A stretch of DNA of 33,853 bases, taken from positions 1 to 33,853 of the forward strand of contig JAEHCK010000044.1 in the NCBI GenBank assembly GCA_020696345.1. The letters run 5' to 3'. Made by a program: the position numbers and the translations under genes. Origin of the DNA: Thermoplasmata archaeon. Lineage in GTDB: Archaea; Thermoplasmatota; Penumbrarchaeia; JAEHCK01. Below the pieces are notes generated by a model. That model was not told the DNA's origin. It made no database searches and saw nothing but the letters and a program-made list of their open reading frames with translations. Of the stretch, positions 14,931-23,916 are shown one piece after another. Positions within the stretch are counted from its first letter, which is position 1. Each line of letters opens with the position of its first letter.

Positions 14931-16937
14931 TTGTTTTATCCTGCGCGAATGAAGAAAGTTTCAATAATTGTACATTCGCATTACCTGTCAAATTTGATAA
15001 GAAGGCTTCACGAAGCCGGTTTCGTTGAGATCACTGAAACCTTGAAAAGAGATCAAAATTATTCAAAATTACTCAAGCCAGGCAAGAGCAAGGATGTTAC
15101 TGTCAAATGTGTATCCTACGGTTTACGAAATAACAGGATCATCGATGTCCTCGAACGTGTGGCGCCGCCACCGGAAGGGTTGTTCAGATCATTCACTCGA
15201 CCCGAACCAAGACCAAGAACCACGGTGAAGATCAAGGATACGGAAACCTTGTTGGCAGAGACCGAAAGTATTTTTAATAGGATAGAGGACAAAGTATTGG
15301 ATCTTGACTCACAATTCAATGCCTTGGATGAAGAGCTAAATACACTCGAACACCAGAAAGAACAGATAAGAATGCTGCGGCCGATCAGGTTCGACCTGGG
15401 TTATCTTGGCTATAGCCAACACCTGATGATCAAGGCGGGGATGGTCGATTCGGTCGAGCAATTGAAAATGGCATTAAAAGATATGAAAAATATCTCATAT
15501 CGATATGCGGAAGTGGACGAGAAATATTCGGTGGTTATTGCAGCTCACATTACCCAACAGTCTGAACTTGAAAGCAAACTGCGTGGTAGATTCTTCACCG
15601 AATTCGATATTTCGGGTTTTCAGGGTACTCCCGAACAGGTCTTGAGCACACTCGATAATAAGATCGATGCATTAAACAAAAAAAAGGAGTCAAAGCTGGA
15701 AAGTTTAAAGAAATTCTACGATGCATGGTATAAGAGATTACTAGTAATGGATGAAGAGCTGGAGAACGAACGGCAGCGGAACGATGTTTTCAACAAGTTC
15801 GGTGAGACACAAAATACGAAAATTATTACCGGTTGGGTTCAGGTAAAAGAACAAGAACGGCTTTTGAGGATCTGCGATGAGGTAAGCTCAGGCCATGCGA
15901 TCTGTCATTTCAGTGACCACCCTGCCGATGAAGAAGAAGATGTACCTGTAAAGCTTCAGAATCCGGGCTGGATAAGACCGTTCGAAGTTTTAACGACGCT
16001 CTTTGCAACACCAAAATACAACGAGATAGATCCGACTCTGATCATTTCCATACCGTTCGTATTCTTTTTCGGGCTGATGTTGGGTGACGCTGGCTATGGG
16101 CTTGTAATACTAATTCTTTGTTTATTCGGCTATTTCTCTGTTGGCAAGATCAGGCCAGTGGTCAAACAGGCGTCATACATTGGAATATTCATGGCGATCT
16201 CTACCATATTCTTTGGCATTCTCATGGGCTCATTTTTTGGCGATCTGGTGCCTCGGTTGATATATGGTGACCCTGCGGCCCCATTATATAATGCAGTCCT
16301 TCTGGGTTTCCCGTTACCTTATAACCCGATCAGGATGCCAATATTACTTTTACAAACATCACTAATACTTGGCTTGAGCTATTTAATATTAAGTGTGATC
16401 GTAGCTGCAGGCCATAACCTGAAATATGGAAATTACAAAGAATTTGCTTTAGGCCAGTTATCATGGTTTATACTAATACCTTTTGGCTTGATCTTAATTT
16501 TTACTGGATTCTTCAAATTTGAATTCACTCCCATGATAATGAACTTGTCATATATCATGGTCATAATCGGGATCGTATTACTCTTCATTGATAAAAAAAT
16601 GTTGTTCTTCTTCGATCTCACGGGTTATCTGGGAGACACACTATCTTTTACACGATTATTGGCTCTTGGCCTTGCAACTGCTGGTGTCGCTATGACCATC
16701 AATATAATTGGTGAGCTTATGTTACCGGCACATCCGGCAATGATCGCACTTGTCATAATCTTACTGTTCTTTGGTCATTTAGTTAATTTTATGCTTCAAG
16801 CGCTTGGGGCAGGTATTCATTCTTTACGATTGCAATATGTGGAATTCTTTTCCAGATGTTATGTCGGCGGCGGAAATTCGTTTCAACCGTTCAAGGCAAG
16901 ACATATCATAACAAAACCTAGATCAAGAAAAAATTGA
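14931..16937 (+). CDS. ahaI: A-type ATP synthase subunit I (membrane stator, 'a' subunit)
   Basis: At 668 aa the length is typical. The N-terminal about 345 residues are a cytosolic coiled-coil/alpha-beta domain; the C-terminal half has about eight TM helices. FGLMLGDAGYG (380-390) is a family signature. The essential half-channel arginines appear as Arg575 in LSFTRLLALGLA and Arg633 in IHSLRLQYVEFF. The subunit forms the ion path beside the K ring. The start is TTG at 14931: GGAGG at 14918-14922 gives 8-nt spacing, while the next ATG (14949) would be too far. It sits between H and K, 26 nt before K. Confidence 0.95.
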   Translation: MFYPARMKKVSIIVHSHYLSNLIRRLHEAGFVEITETLKRDQNYSKLLKPGKSKDVTVKCVSYGLRNNRIIDVLERVAPPPEGLFRSFTRPEPRPRTTVKIKDTETLLAETESIFNRIEDKVLDLDSQFNALDEELNTLEHQKEQIRMLRPIRFDLGYLGYSQHLMIKAGMVDSVEQLKMALKDMKNISYRYAEVDEKYSVVIAAHITQQSELESKLRGRFFTEFDISGFQGTPEQVLSTLDNKIDALNKKKESKLESLKKFYDAWYKRLLVMDEELENERQRNDVFNKFGETQNTKIITGWVQVKEQERLLRICDEVSSGHAICHFSDHPADEEEDVPVKLQNPGWIRPFEVLTTLFATPKYNEIDPTLIISIPFVFFFGLMLGDAGYGLVILILCLFGYFSVGKIRPVVKQASYIGIFMAISTIFFGILMGSFFGDLVPRLIYGDPAAPLYNAVLLGFPLPYNPIRMPILLLQTSLILGLSYLILSVIVAAGHNLKYGNYKEFALGQLSWFILIPFGLILIFTGFFKFEFTPMIMNLSYIMVIIGIVLLFIDKKMLFFFDLTGYLGDTLSFTRLLALGLATAGVAMTINIIGELMLPAHPAMIALVIILLFFGHLVNFMLQALGAGIHSLRLQYVEFFSRCYVGGGNSFQPFKARHIITKPRSRKN

Positions 16938-16963
16938 AAATTTGAAAATTTGGAGGCGCAAAG

Positions 16964-17656
16964 ATGGTTAAAATCAACGAGAAGAATGTGTTTCGGCCAA
17001 TGATACTGATGCTGACTATGTTATTGGCAGTATTGGTTGTTGTTGGCTTTACCGCCGCAGAAAAAATTGAAAATGCAAATGTTGCGGACGAAGCTGAGGT
17101 TGAGGTGGCCATACCATCTCAATTCGGTCAGGCTGGCGTTGGTAATGAGACTACGAATGTGACTGCAGTAGCAGAGGACAACAAGGCAATGATCGCAATC
17201 GGTGCGGCACTTGCCATTGGCATAGCCGGTATCGGTTCTGCCATGGGAATCGGCATTGCAGGTGCGGCAGGTATCGGTGCGGTCGCCGAGAAACCCGAGA
17301 GGTTCGGCAAATCCATGGTGTTACAGGCTATGCCTATGACCCAGGGTATCTATGGTCTGCTGATAGCCATTCTATTATTGATGGGCGCAGGCCTATTAGG
17401 CGGTGGCGGTGGCGATATGGAGCTGCTAAGCAAACCATATATTGGCATATCGGCAGTCGCAGTTGGATTGGCAGTAGGTTTAACGGGGATCTCAGCCATT
17501 GGCCAGGGCATTACAGCAAGTGCCAGTATTGGCGGAGCTGCTCGAAATCCTGACGTATTCAGTAAAGGTATGATATTTACGGTTATGTCAGAGACATTAG
17601 CAATTTTTGGATTATTAGTTGGCATTTTGATCCTGGTCGGTATTAACTTATTGTGA
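16964..17656 (+). CDS. ahaK: A-type ATP synthase subunit K (rotor proteolipid, double hairpin, Na+-type site)
   Basis: Two helical hairpins follow an N-terminal leader: TM pairs at about 73-107/114-146 and 157-190/197-230. Hairpin 1 has no carboxylate but carries PMTQGIY (Thr126, Gln127, Tyr130). Hairpin 2 has Gln181 (GQG) and the single ion-binding Glu210 (VMSETLA). This matches the ligand set of the Na+-binding NtpK of Enterococcus hirae, so one ion per two hairpins and Na+ coupling are inferred. The first about 72 residues are a signal-like hydrophobic stretch (12-31) ending in TAAEK and an acidic linker, unusual against the about 156 aa of NtpK. GGAGG precedes the ATG. It is followed by an 84-nt gap before E. 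Confidence 0.93.
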   Translation: MVKINEKNVFRPMILMLTMLLAVLVVVGFTAAEKIENANVADEAEVEVAIPSQFGQAGVGNETTNVTAVAEDNKAMIAIGAALAIGIAGIGSAMGIGIAGAAGIGAVAEKPERFGKSMVLQAMPMTQGIYGLLIAILLLMGAGLLGGGGGDMELLSKPYIGISAVAVGLAVGLTGISAIGQGITASASIGGAARNPDVFSKGMIFTVMSETLAIFGLLVGILILVGINLL

Positions 17657-17740
17657 TATGATTTATTCAAAACCGATATAAAGTATAACAAAATTATATT
17701 AAAATTAAAGAATAGATCAATTTGAAAAGGTAGTATTCAT

Positions 17741-18331
17741 ATGTCAATCGAAAACATAATTAAGAAGATAGAATCCGAAACAAAAACAAAAATAAATGAG
17801 ATTCTAAACGATGCGCAGAGTAAGGCAAGAGAGTATAAGTCCGGGGCAAATAAAAGGCTCTCGGATAGACTTGACCAGATTCGCGAGCAGGGTGAAAAAA
17901 AGATAACCATCATGCGCAATATTCATCTATCGGAAGCCCGGCGAGCTGCGCGAAAGAACATACTTGGCGCCAAGGAGGAGTTGATCGAAGAATGCTTCCG
18001 ACAGGCAAGAGATAAATTGCAGACAATAACCGGCGAAGAATATCGTAAAGTAATGCTCGGTCTGATCAAAGAATCGCTTGCACTGGTAGGTGGCAGTGGT
18101 GTGGCAACCTTAACACGAAGTGAAGATAAAGCCATACTAACCTCTTTTCCTGACATCACGGTCAAACCCGACCTTGCATCTGGATTAGGCGGGCTGATCT
18201 TGAGGTCCGCCGATGGTAAGATTGTTGTGGATAATACCTTTGACGCCATTCTCGAGCGTAAGAAAGAGGATATTCGAACAGAAGTTGCAAATATATTATT
18301 TCCGGAAATTATTGAATTTGATGAAGAGTAG
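17741..18331 (+). CDS. ahaE: A-type ATP synthase subunit E (peripheral stalk)
   Basis: The length of 196 aa fits the family. Residues 1-100 form a long charged helix (coiled coil with subunit H). The C-terminal globular part has the family's GGLILRSADGKIVVDNTFD (about 149-167) and the closing helix ILERKKEDIRTEVANILF. It ties the peripheral stalk to the head. AAAAGGT lies upstream of the ATG. The 84-nt gap before it is the largest in the H-to-F part and contains a GATATAAAG-like word, so an internal promoter is possible. It is followed 44 nt later by C. Stop is TAG. Confidence 0.93.
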   Translation: MSIENIIKKIESETKTKINEILNDAQSKAREYKSGANKRLSDRLDQIREQGEKKITIMRNIHLSEARRAARKNILGAKEELIEECFRQARDKLQTITGEEYRKVMLGLIKESLALVGGSGVATLTRSEDKAILTSFPDITVKPDLASGLGGLILRSADGKIVVDNTFDAILERKKEDIRTEVANILFPEIIEFDEE

Positions 18332-18375
18332 GTTTAAGGAACAAATGATAAGGTAAGTATACGGAGGAAAAAGTA

Positions 18376-19530
18376 TTGGTAACCGTTGCAGAGCTGATGG
18401 ATCCGGGTAATTATTACTTCTGGATCATAACTATAACGATCATATTTGCAATTTTGGGTATACTCAAAGGTAAGATCCGGATGCTGTTTACGATTACCAG
18501 CTTTGCATATCCAAATGCCAAGTTCAATGCAATTGGCAATGATTATGTTAAAAGAATTGAGCTGGAAGCGTTAATAGAGGCACGAAATCTACAGGATGCA
18601 GCGGGAATTCTTGGAACCAAGAACTATCCTTTGAAAGATGTAAGAACTGCTGACGAAACCGAGAAGGTACTGGATGAGTATAATATTAAATTATTGGAAA
18701 ATATTTTACAAGATATTCCGGCCGGACTTAAGCCATTAGTACATATATATCTCAAGAAATATGAAGTAAACGCAATAAAACGTGTATTAAAAACACATAT
18801 ATCTGAAATAAAAAGATCAGAGGAGGGGCTTAAGAATATTCGACCTGTGGGCGAGTTAACTTCTGACATTTTACAACAAATGTTCGAAGCTGAACGTGCC
18901 GACGAGGTTGCAGAGTTGTTTGCAAGAACACCATTTGGCAAGGAATTGCGTGAGGCCATTCATGATTATGATGGTAACTTTCAAAAGATCGAGAATATCT
19001 TGGATAAATACGTTTATTCCGAGCTTCAAAAAGCGAATGAGAGTGTATCTAATACCGTAGCAATTCCCACACGATCTTTTGTTGATCATTTACTAGATAT
19101 CTCGAACATTAAAATGCTGCTTCGGGCCAAGCGTAGAAAATACAACCAGGGAATATGTAAAAACATGTTATACCCACATGGACTTGCATTACCAACCTGG
19201 AAGCTTGAACAGATGTGTGAAGCTTCGGATGTGGTCGAGCTTTTGACCGAGCTCGAGGGCACAAAGTATTATGCAGTGATAAAAGACCTGATCCCATTAT
19301 ATGAGAAAAATGGTGATGTGTCACAGTTAGAGATCGCCTTGGATAAATACCTGCTCAGGTTAGTGGTGGAGATATCAATTCAACATACGATCACTGCTGG
19401 ACCAACCATAAGATATATGGTATCACGCGAATACGAGTCACGTAACCTAAAGACCATACTGCGCGGGTTGGATGAGGGTTTGGATCATAAACGGATCATG
19501 CCGTTACTAATAACCGAGGAGGAGGAATAG
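18376..19530 (+). CDS. ahaC: A-type ATP synthase subunit C with N-terminal hydrophobic segment (384 aa)
   Basis: The body from about residue 40 is subunit C (the V-type 'd' homologue): FAYPNAKFNAIGNDY followed by a helical domain. It seats the central stalk on the K ring. Unlike the normally soluble protein, this reading frame opens with about 35 extra residues including a strong membrane-type segment (YYFWIITITIIFAILGIL, about 13-30). The start is TTG at 18376, backed by GGAGG at 18363-18367 (8-nt spacing). An internal ATG at 18481 with AAAGG upstream would give the classic soluble form, so two products or a wrong start must be considered. It is followed by F after 3 nt. Stop is TAG. Confidence 0.9.
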   Translation: MVTVAELMDPGNYYFWIITITIIFAILGILKGKIRMLFTITSFAYPNAKFNAIGNDYVKRIELEALIEARNLQDAAGILGTKNYPLKDVRTADETEKVLDEYNIKLLENILQDIPAGLKPLVHIYLKKYEVNAIKRVLKTHISEIKRSEEGLKNIRPVGELTSDILQQMFEAERADEVAELFARTPFGKELREAIHDYDGNFQKIENILDKYVYSELQKANESVSNTVAIPTRSFVDHLLDISNIKMLLRAKRRKYNQGICKNMLYPHGLALPTWKLEQMCEASDVVELLTELEGTKYYAVIKDLIPLYEKNGDVSQLEIALDKYLLRLVVEISIQHTITAGPTIRYMVSREYESRNLKTILRGLDEGLDHKRIMPLLITEEEE

Positions 19531-19533
19531 TTA

Positions 19534-19923
19534 ATGTCACCTGGATCCAAGCAAGATCAAATTACACCAGATTCGAGTGCTGAAAAAGAAATTGCAGTAA
19601 TTGGTGATGAAGATACGGTAATTGGCTTTGGTCTGGTCGGAGTTAAATATTCTGTTATTATTGATGAGTCCGCAGATAACGGAATGATATTGGCATCTAT
19701 TAAAAAACTTATCGAAACACCCAAAATAGGGTTTGTATTTATCACCCAGCGAATTGCGGCACAGATAAGAACTGAGTTTGAGAAGTTGAAAAAAGAAAAA
19801 CCTCTTTATCCTATCTTTATAGAATTACCCGATAAACACGGTGAACTTCATGAACATGTTGACCCTATTAAATTATTGATCAAACAAGCAATAGGTATGG
19901 AACTGGATAAAGGCAAAACATGA
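19534..19923 (+). CDS. ahaF: A-type ATP synthase subunit F (central stalk)
   Basis: The 129 aa show the family fold: EIAVIGDEDTVIGFGLVGV near residue 18, then FVFITQRIAAQI (about 67-78) and a C-terminal helix. It binds subunit D in the rotating central stalk. The usual length is about 100 aa; the extra about 18 residues at the N-terminus are polar. GGAGG in the tail of C lies about 10 nt upstream of the ATG, so the start is well supported and coupled to C. A 144-nt gap to A follows, holding an inverted repeat. Confidence 0.92.
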   Translation: MSPGSKQDQITPDSSAEKEIAVIGDEDTVIGFGLVGVKYSVIIDESADNGMILASIKKLIETPKIGFVFITQRIAAQIRTEFEKLKKEKPLYPIFIELPDKHGELHEHVDPIKLLIKQAIGMELDKGKT

Positions 19924-19942
19924 TAAATTAATGATTTGGACA

Positions 19943-19983
19943 TTGGAAATTTGAAATTGAAAATTTAACTTTAAAATTTCCAA
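19943..19983. repeat. inverted repeat between ahaF and ahaA
   Basis: TTGGAAATTT (19943-19952) and AAATTTCCAA (19974-19983) are perfect 10-bp arms around 21 nt. Further AAATT/TTTGAAA words lie in and after it. It could be an mRNA hairpin that sets relative expression of the head and stalk genes, or a simple AT-rich repeat. Confidence 0.5.
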
Positions 19984-20067
19984 TTTGCACTTTACAATTT
20001 ACAATTAAAAAGATCAATAAAAAAGAAATAATAATTCAAAATACAAACATAAACGGTTGTGACTATA

Positions 20068-21873
20068 ATGAATGAGGCAACAAATAATGAATTAAAGCCA
20101 ACTTCAAATAAAAAAAATGGATATATATCCAAAATAGCAGGGCCAGTTGTTCAAGCCAACAATATGCAAGGTTCAAAGATGTACGATGTGGTTCGAGTTG
20201 GCAATGAAGGTCTAATAGGCGAGATAATCGGTCTTGAGGGCGATACCTGTACTATTCAGGTCTATGAAGAGACTGCAGGTGTAGTTCCTGGCGAGAAAGT
20301 GGAATTGATCGGTGAACCATTATCGGTTGAGTTGGGCCCGGGCATTGTAGGGATGATCTATGACGGTATCCAGCGGCCACTTGAGGTTATCATGAAAGAG
20401 ACAGGTGATTTTATCGAGCGCGGAGTACGGACGCCAGGCCTTGATCATTCCGCTAAATGGCATTTCAAACCTACTGTGAAAGAAGGTGACAAGGTTAAAA
20501 GTTGTGACATGCTCGGTACTGTTCAGGAAACAAAAGCAGTGGAGCATCGGATCATAATGCCGCACGGCATGGAAGGGACAGTATCGAAAATCGTACCCGA
20601 TGGTGAATATACAATAGATGACCAAATTGTGACTATTCAAACCTCAACAGGCACCAAGGAATTAACCATGGTTCAACATTGGCCAGTCCGAATTGGCCGG
20701 CCGTTTTTGAAGAAACTCGATCCGAATATACCTCTGATCACTGGCCAGCGCATTTATGATACATTCTTCCCTATCACAAAAGGCGGTACCGGTGCGATCC
20801 CGGGCGGTTTTGGTACTGGTAAAACTGTTACCCAGCATCAACTTGCAAAATGGTGTGATGCGGATATCATAGTATATGTGGGTTGTGGCGAGCGCGGTAA
20901 CGAGATGACCGATGTGCTGCGTGAATTCCCCGTGTTGGAAGATCCGCGGACAGGTGAACCATTAATGAAACGTACCATTCTGATCGCAAATACAAGTAAT
21001 ATGCCTGTGGCTGCGCGTGAGGCTAGTGTATATACCGGCATAACCATTGCAGAATATTTCCGTGACCAGGGTTATGATGTTGCACTTATGGCCGATTCGA
21101 CCTCACGATGGGCCGAGGCGTTGCGTGAGATCTCGGGCAGACTGGAGGAAATGCCTGGCGAGGAAGGTTACCCAGCATATTTGGCATCGCGTTTGGCCGA
21201 ATTTTACGAGCGTGCAGGGCGTGTCCTTGTTGATTGTTCAGAAAAACGATTCGGGTCCATTACAGTGGTTGGCGCGGTATCACCACCGGGTGGTGACTTC
21301 TCCGAGCCAGTTACTCAGAACACACTTCGTATCGTGAAAGTGTTTTGGGCACTGGATGCGGATCTAGCAGACAAACGGCACTTTCCATCGATCAACTGGT
21401 TGAGGTCGTATTCGTTATATATGGACAATGTGAAAGATTGGTGGCATGATAAGATCGGATCAGACTGGTATAATATGCGCGGGCGTGCCATGAGATTGTT
21501 ACAACAGGAAGCAGAGCTTCAAGAGATCATTCAATTAGTGGGGCCTGATGCATTGCCGCCTAAAGAACAGATCACTTTGGAAGGTGCCAAAATGATACGT
21601 GAGAACTTCTTACAACAGAATGCATTCCATGAGGTGGATACTTATTGCCCTGATAATAAACAGTATGAAATGTTGCGTATCATGCTCAGATATTACGATC
21701 TGATCTTGGAGATATCTGGCAAGGGTGTAACCATCGACGATATACGGACTATAAAAACACGCGAGCGCATCGCTCGGATGGCAACGATATCTAATAAAAC
21801 TTACAAATCCGAGTTCAAGAAACTGGAACAAAATCTCGAACATGAACTAAATGAATTGCCAGGAGGTGCTTGA
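20068..21873 (+). CDS. ahaA: A-type ATP synthase catalytic subunit A
   Basis: The 601 aa match the catalytic subunit. From the ATG at 20068, the P-loop GGFGTGKT is at about 246-253 and GCGERGNEM with the catalytic Glu is at about 272-280. The non-homologous insert region (about 110-190) that marks A against B is present. It hydrolyses or makes ATP in the A3B3 head. A GTG at 20059 in frame is possible, but neither start has a clear Shine-Dalgarno. No intein interrupts the P-loop region, unlike some Thermoplasma and Pyrococcus homologues. The stop TGA lies 2 nt before the ATG of B, so A and B are coupled. Confidence 0.96.
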   Translation: MNEATNNELKPTSNKKNGYISKIAGPVVQANNMQGSKMYDVVRVGNEGLIGEIIGLEGDTCTIQVYEETAGVVPGEKVELIGEPLSVELGPGIVGMIYDGIQRPLEVIMKETGDFIERGVRTPGLDHSAKWHFKPTVKEGDKVKSCDMLGTVQETKAVEHRIIMPHGMEGTVSKIVPDGEYTIDDQIVTIQTSTGTKELTMVQHWPVRIGRPFLKKLDPNIPLITGQRIYDTFFPITKGGTGAIPGGFGTGKTVTQHQLAKWCDADIIVYVGCGERGNEMTDVLREFPVLEDPRTGEPLMKRTILIANTSNMPVAAREASVYTGITIAEYFRDQGYDVALMADSTSRWAEALREISGRLEEMPGEEGYPAYLASRLAEFYERAGRVLVDCSEKRFGSITVVGAVSPPGGDFSEPVTQNTLRIVKVFWALDADLADKRHFPSINWLRSYSLYMDNVKDWWHDKIGSDWYNMRGRAMRLLQQEAELQEIIQLVGPDALPPKEQITLEGAKMIRENFLQQNAFHEVDTYCPDNKQYEMLRIMLRYYDLILEISGKGVTIDDIRTIKTRERIARMATISNKTYKSEFKKLEQNLEHELNELPGGA

Positions 21874-21875
21874 GC

Positions 21876-23288
21876 ATGGCCGAATCGATTGGTAGTGGAA
21901 CAGGAAAAACTGATATTAAAAGTAAAGAATATCAGACAGTATGCAAGGTTTCAGGACCGTTAATGATAGTTGACAGCATCTCGGACGTTGCTTATGGCGA
22001 AGTGGTCAGGATACGCACACCAGATGGTAAAGAACGGTTGGGGCAAGTTTTGGAAGCACAGACCGAAAAAGCAGTGGTGCAGGTATTCGAGGGCACCAAA
22101 GGATTGGATACCAAGATCACCAGTGTTCGATTTATTGGCGAAACCATGAAACTTGGTGCATCACCAGAAATGATCGGCCGTGTGTTCGACGGTACTGGCA
22201 GACCAATAGACGGCGGGCCGGATATTATTCCTAAAAGCAGGATAGATATTAACGGTAATCCCATAAACCCAACAGCTCGAGAATACCCGCGCGAATTCAT
22301 TCAAACCGGCATGTCAACCATCGATGGCCTTAATACACTGGTTCGCGGGCAGAAACTGCCCATATTTTCCGCTTCAGGGCTGCCGCATAACGAGTTTGCC
22401 GCGCAGATCGCTCGGCAAGCAAAAGTACGGGGAAAAACAGAAGAGTTCGCGGTAGTTTTCTGTGCAATGGGCATCACCGCCGAGGAATCTAACTTTTTCA
22501 TACGTGATTTCGAACGTACCGGTGCCTTGGAGCGGGCTGTGTTATTCTTAAACCTGGCCGACGACCCGGTTATCGAGCGGTTGATAATTCCACGGATGGC
22601 CCTTACTTGTGCAGAGTATCTTGCATTTGAACAGGAAATGCATGTTTTGGTCATTCTCACGGATATTACCAACTATGCAGAAGCGTTGCGTGAGATCGCG
22701 GCTGCGCGAGAAGAAGTGCCGGGTCGACGAGGATACCCAGGATATATGTATACCGACTTTGCGATGATATATGAGCGTGCCGGCCGTATACAAGGTCGTA
22801 ACGGCACCATTACACAAATTCCAATTCTTACAATGCCCGATGATGATATCACACACCCTATCCCTGACCTAACTGGTTATATTACCGAAGGTCAGATCGT
22901 GCTATCGCGTGAGCTTCATAATAAAGGAATAAGGCCGCCGATAAATGTCTTACCATGTCTATCACGTTTGATGAAACGTGGTATTGGTAAAGGTCGGACA
23001 CGCGAAGACCATGACGATGTGTCAAATCAGTGTTATGCCGCGTATGCAGAGGGGTGCGATCTGCGTGATCTGATAGCGGTGGTTGGCGAGGAGGCCTTGA
23101 GTGAACGTGATAGAAAATATTTGAAATTCTCCGAACTGTTCGAGCAAGAATTCATCGCGCAGACGCCTGATGAGGACCGGGACATCGAGAGGACTTTGAG
23201 TATTGCCTGGCACTTGCTGTCCACACTTCCAAAAGACGAATTAAAGCGTATAGATGAAAAATATATTGAAAAATATTATCCACAGTAA
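21876..23288 (+). CDS. ahaB: A-type ATP synthase regulatory subunit B
   Basis: The 470 aa fit the non-catalytic head subunit. In place of a Walker A motif it has [18 protein letters not shown] (about 165-182), as in other archaeal B subunits. Conserved [38 protein letters not shown] sequence follows (positions 22654-22758). It alternates with A and contributes the arginine finger side of the catalytic sites. AGGAGGTG at 21861-21868 is 7 nt from the ATG at 21876; the overlapping TTG at 21870 is rejected. In most euryarchaeal operons D, and often G, follows B; here no D-like gene follows. Confidence 0.96.
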   Translation: MAESIGSGTGKTDIKSKEYQTVCKVSGPLMIVDSISDVAYGEVVRIRTPDGKERLGQVLEAQTEKAVVQVFEGTKGLDTKITSVRFIGETMKLGASPEMIGRVFDGTGRPIDGGPDIIPKSRIDINGNPINPTAREYPREFIQTGMSTIDGLNTLVRGQKLPIFSASGLPHNEFAAQIARQAKVRGKTEEFAVVFCAMGITAEESNFFIRDFERTGALERAVLFLNLADDPVIERLIIPRMALTCAEYLAFEQEMHVLVILTDITNYAEALREIAAAREEVPGRRGYPGYMYTDFAMIYERAGRIQGRNGTITQIPILTMPDDDITHPIPDLTGYITEGQIVLSRELHNKGIRPPINVLPCLSRLMKRGIGKGRTREDHDDVSNQCYAAYAEGCDLRDLIAVVGEEALSERDRKYLKFSELFEQEFIAQTPDEDRDIERTLSIAWHLLSTLPKDELKRIDEKYIEKYYPQ

Positions 23289-23916
23289 TTTTGATATGTG
23301 GAAATTAATGTCTAGATAAAAGACGAAGGATGAACAATCTTTATTATATAATCAGTAGTCGGTATATTTTTCATAATTAGTAGAACACTTTTTCAATAAC
23401 CTATTGATTTGTTTATTAATTATTAACATTACTTTGTTAGATGAAAAACTTAATGAATTATGGATGGAGAATTTAGGTATGAATACACTACGTTTTTTTT
23501 TAAAAAACAAGCGTTTGAGGTGAGAGGTAGGATGATTAATTGTATGGGTAATACCAAATCCAAAACTCAAAATCTCAAGAAAACCCTAACTGTGGAAAAA
23601 CCGTTGGGTTTTCCAGAGCGAGACAACTTGGCGAAGCAAGTTGGCCTAGCTATCAAACTCAAACTTTGGATTTTGACTTTGGGATTTTCTTTGGATTTTT
23701 TATTTGGGGTTTATATTTGCCCCTCTAACCTCAAGCGAGGGCCCCGCGCGTACTCTAACCTCACACCTACCCAAGCAACGATCAAGCACCTTTCATCCAC
23801 AAAGTAGCACTAATTATTGACCAATAAAAATAAATAAGCTAGATTATAATTAATATTTTAATCTATAATATATAATTAAAACCCGATGTAATCAGGTTGC
23901 CAAGGCGTGTTAATTA
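23289..23916. other. gene-free, repeat-bearing stretch after ahaB
   Basis: Within about 630 nt I see no credible gene. The middle (about 23550-23710) holds imperfect inverted repeats of CAAA/TCAAAATC-type words: 23558-23578 against 23666-23690. A hairpin GGAAAAACC/GGGTTTTCC lies at 23594-23614, and CAACTTG/CAAGTTG at 23624-23643 around a GCGAAG loop. A GC-rich patch is at 23734-23752, and the word CTCTAACCTCA occurs twice (23732 and 23753). This has the look of a small non-autonomous or decayed repeat element. An AT-rich promoter-like stretch (23840-23880) precedes the next gene. Confidence 0.5.

Noticed and set aside
20790..20850. Possible intein in ahaA at the P-loop
   Set aside because: The P-loop and flanking sequence are continuous and of normal length.
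21992..22672. Long minus-strand open frames opposite ahaB (and similar ones opposite ahaA, ahaE and ahaK)
   Set aside because: They are antisense shadows of strongly conserved genes with no ribosome sites and no domains.
23460..23807. 115-aa open frame on the + strand after ahaB
   Set aside because: It runs through inverted repeats and a GC-rich patch, has no recognisable domain, does not resemble subunit D, and looks like translated repeat sequence.
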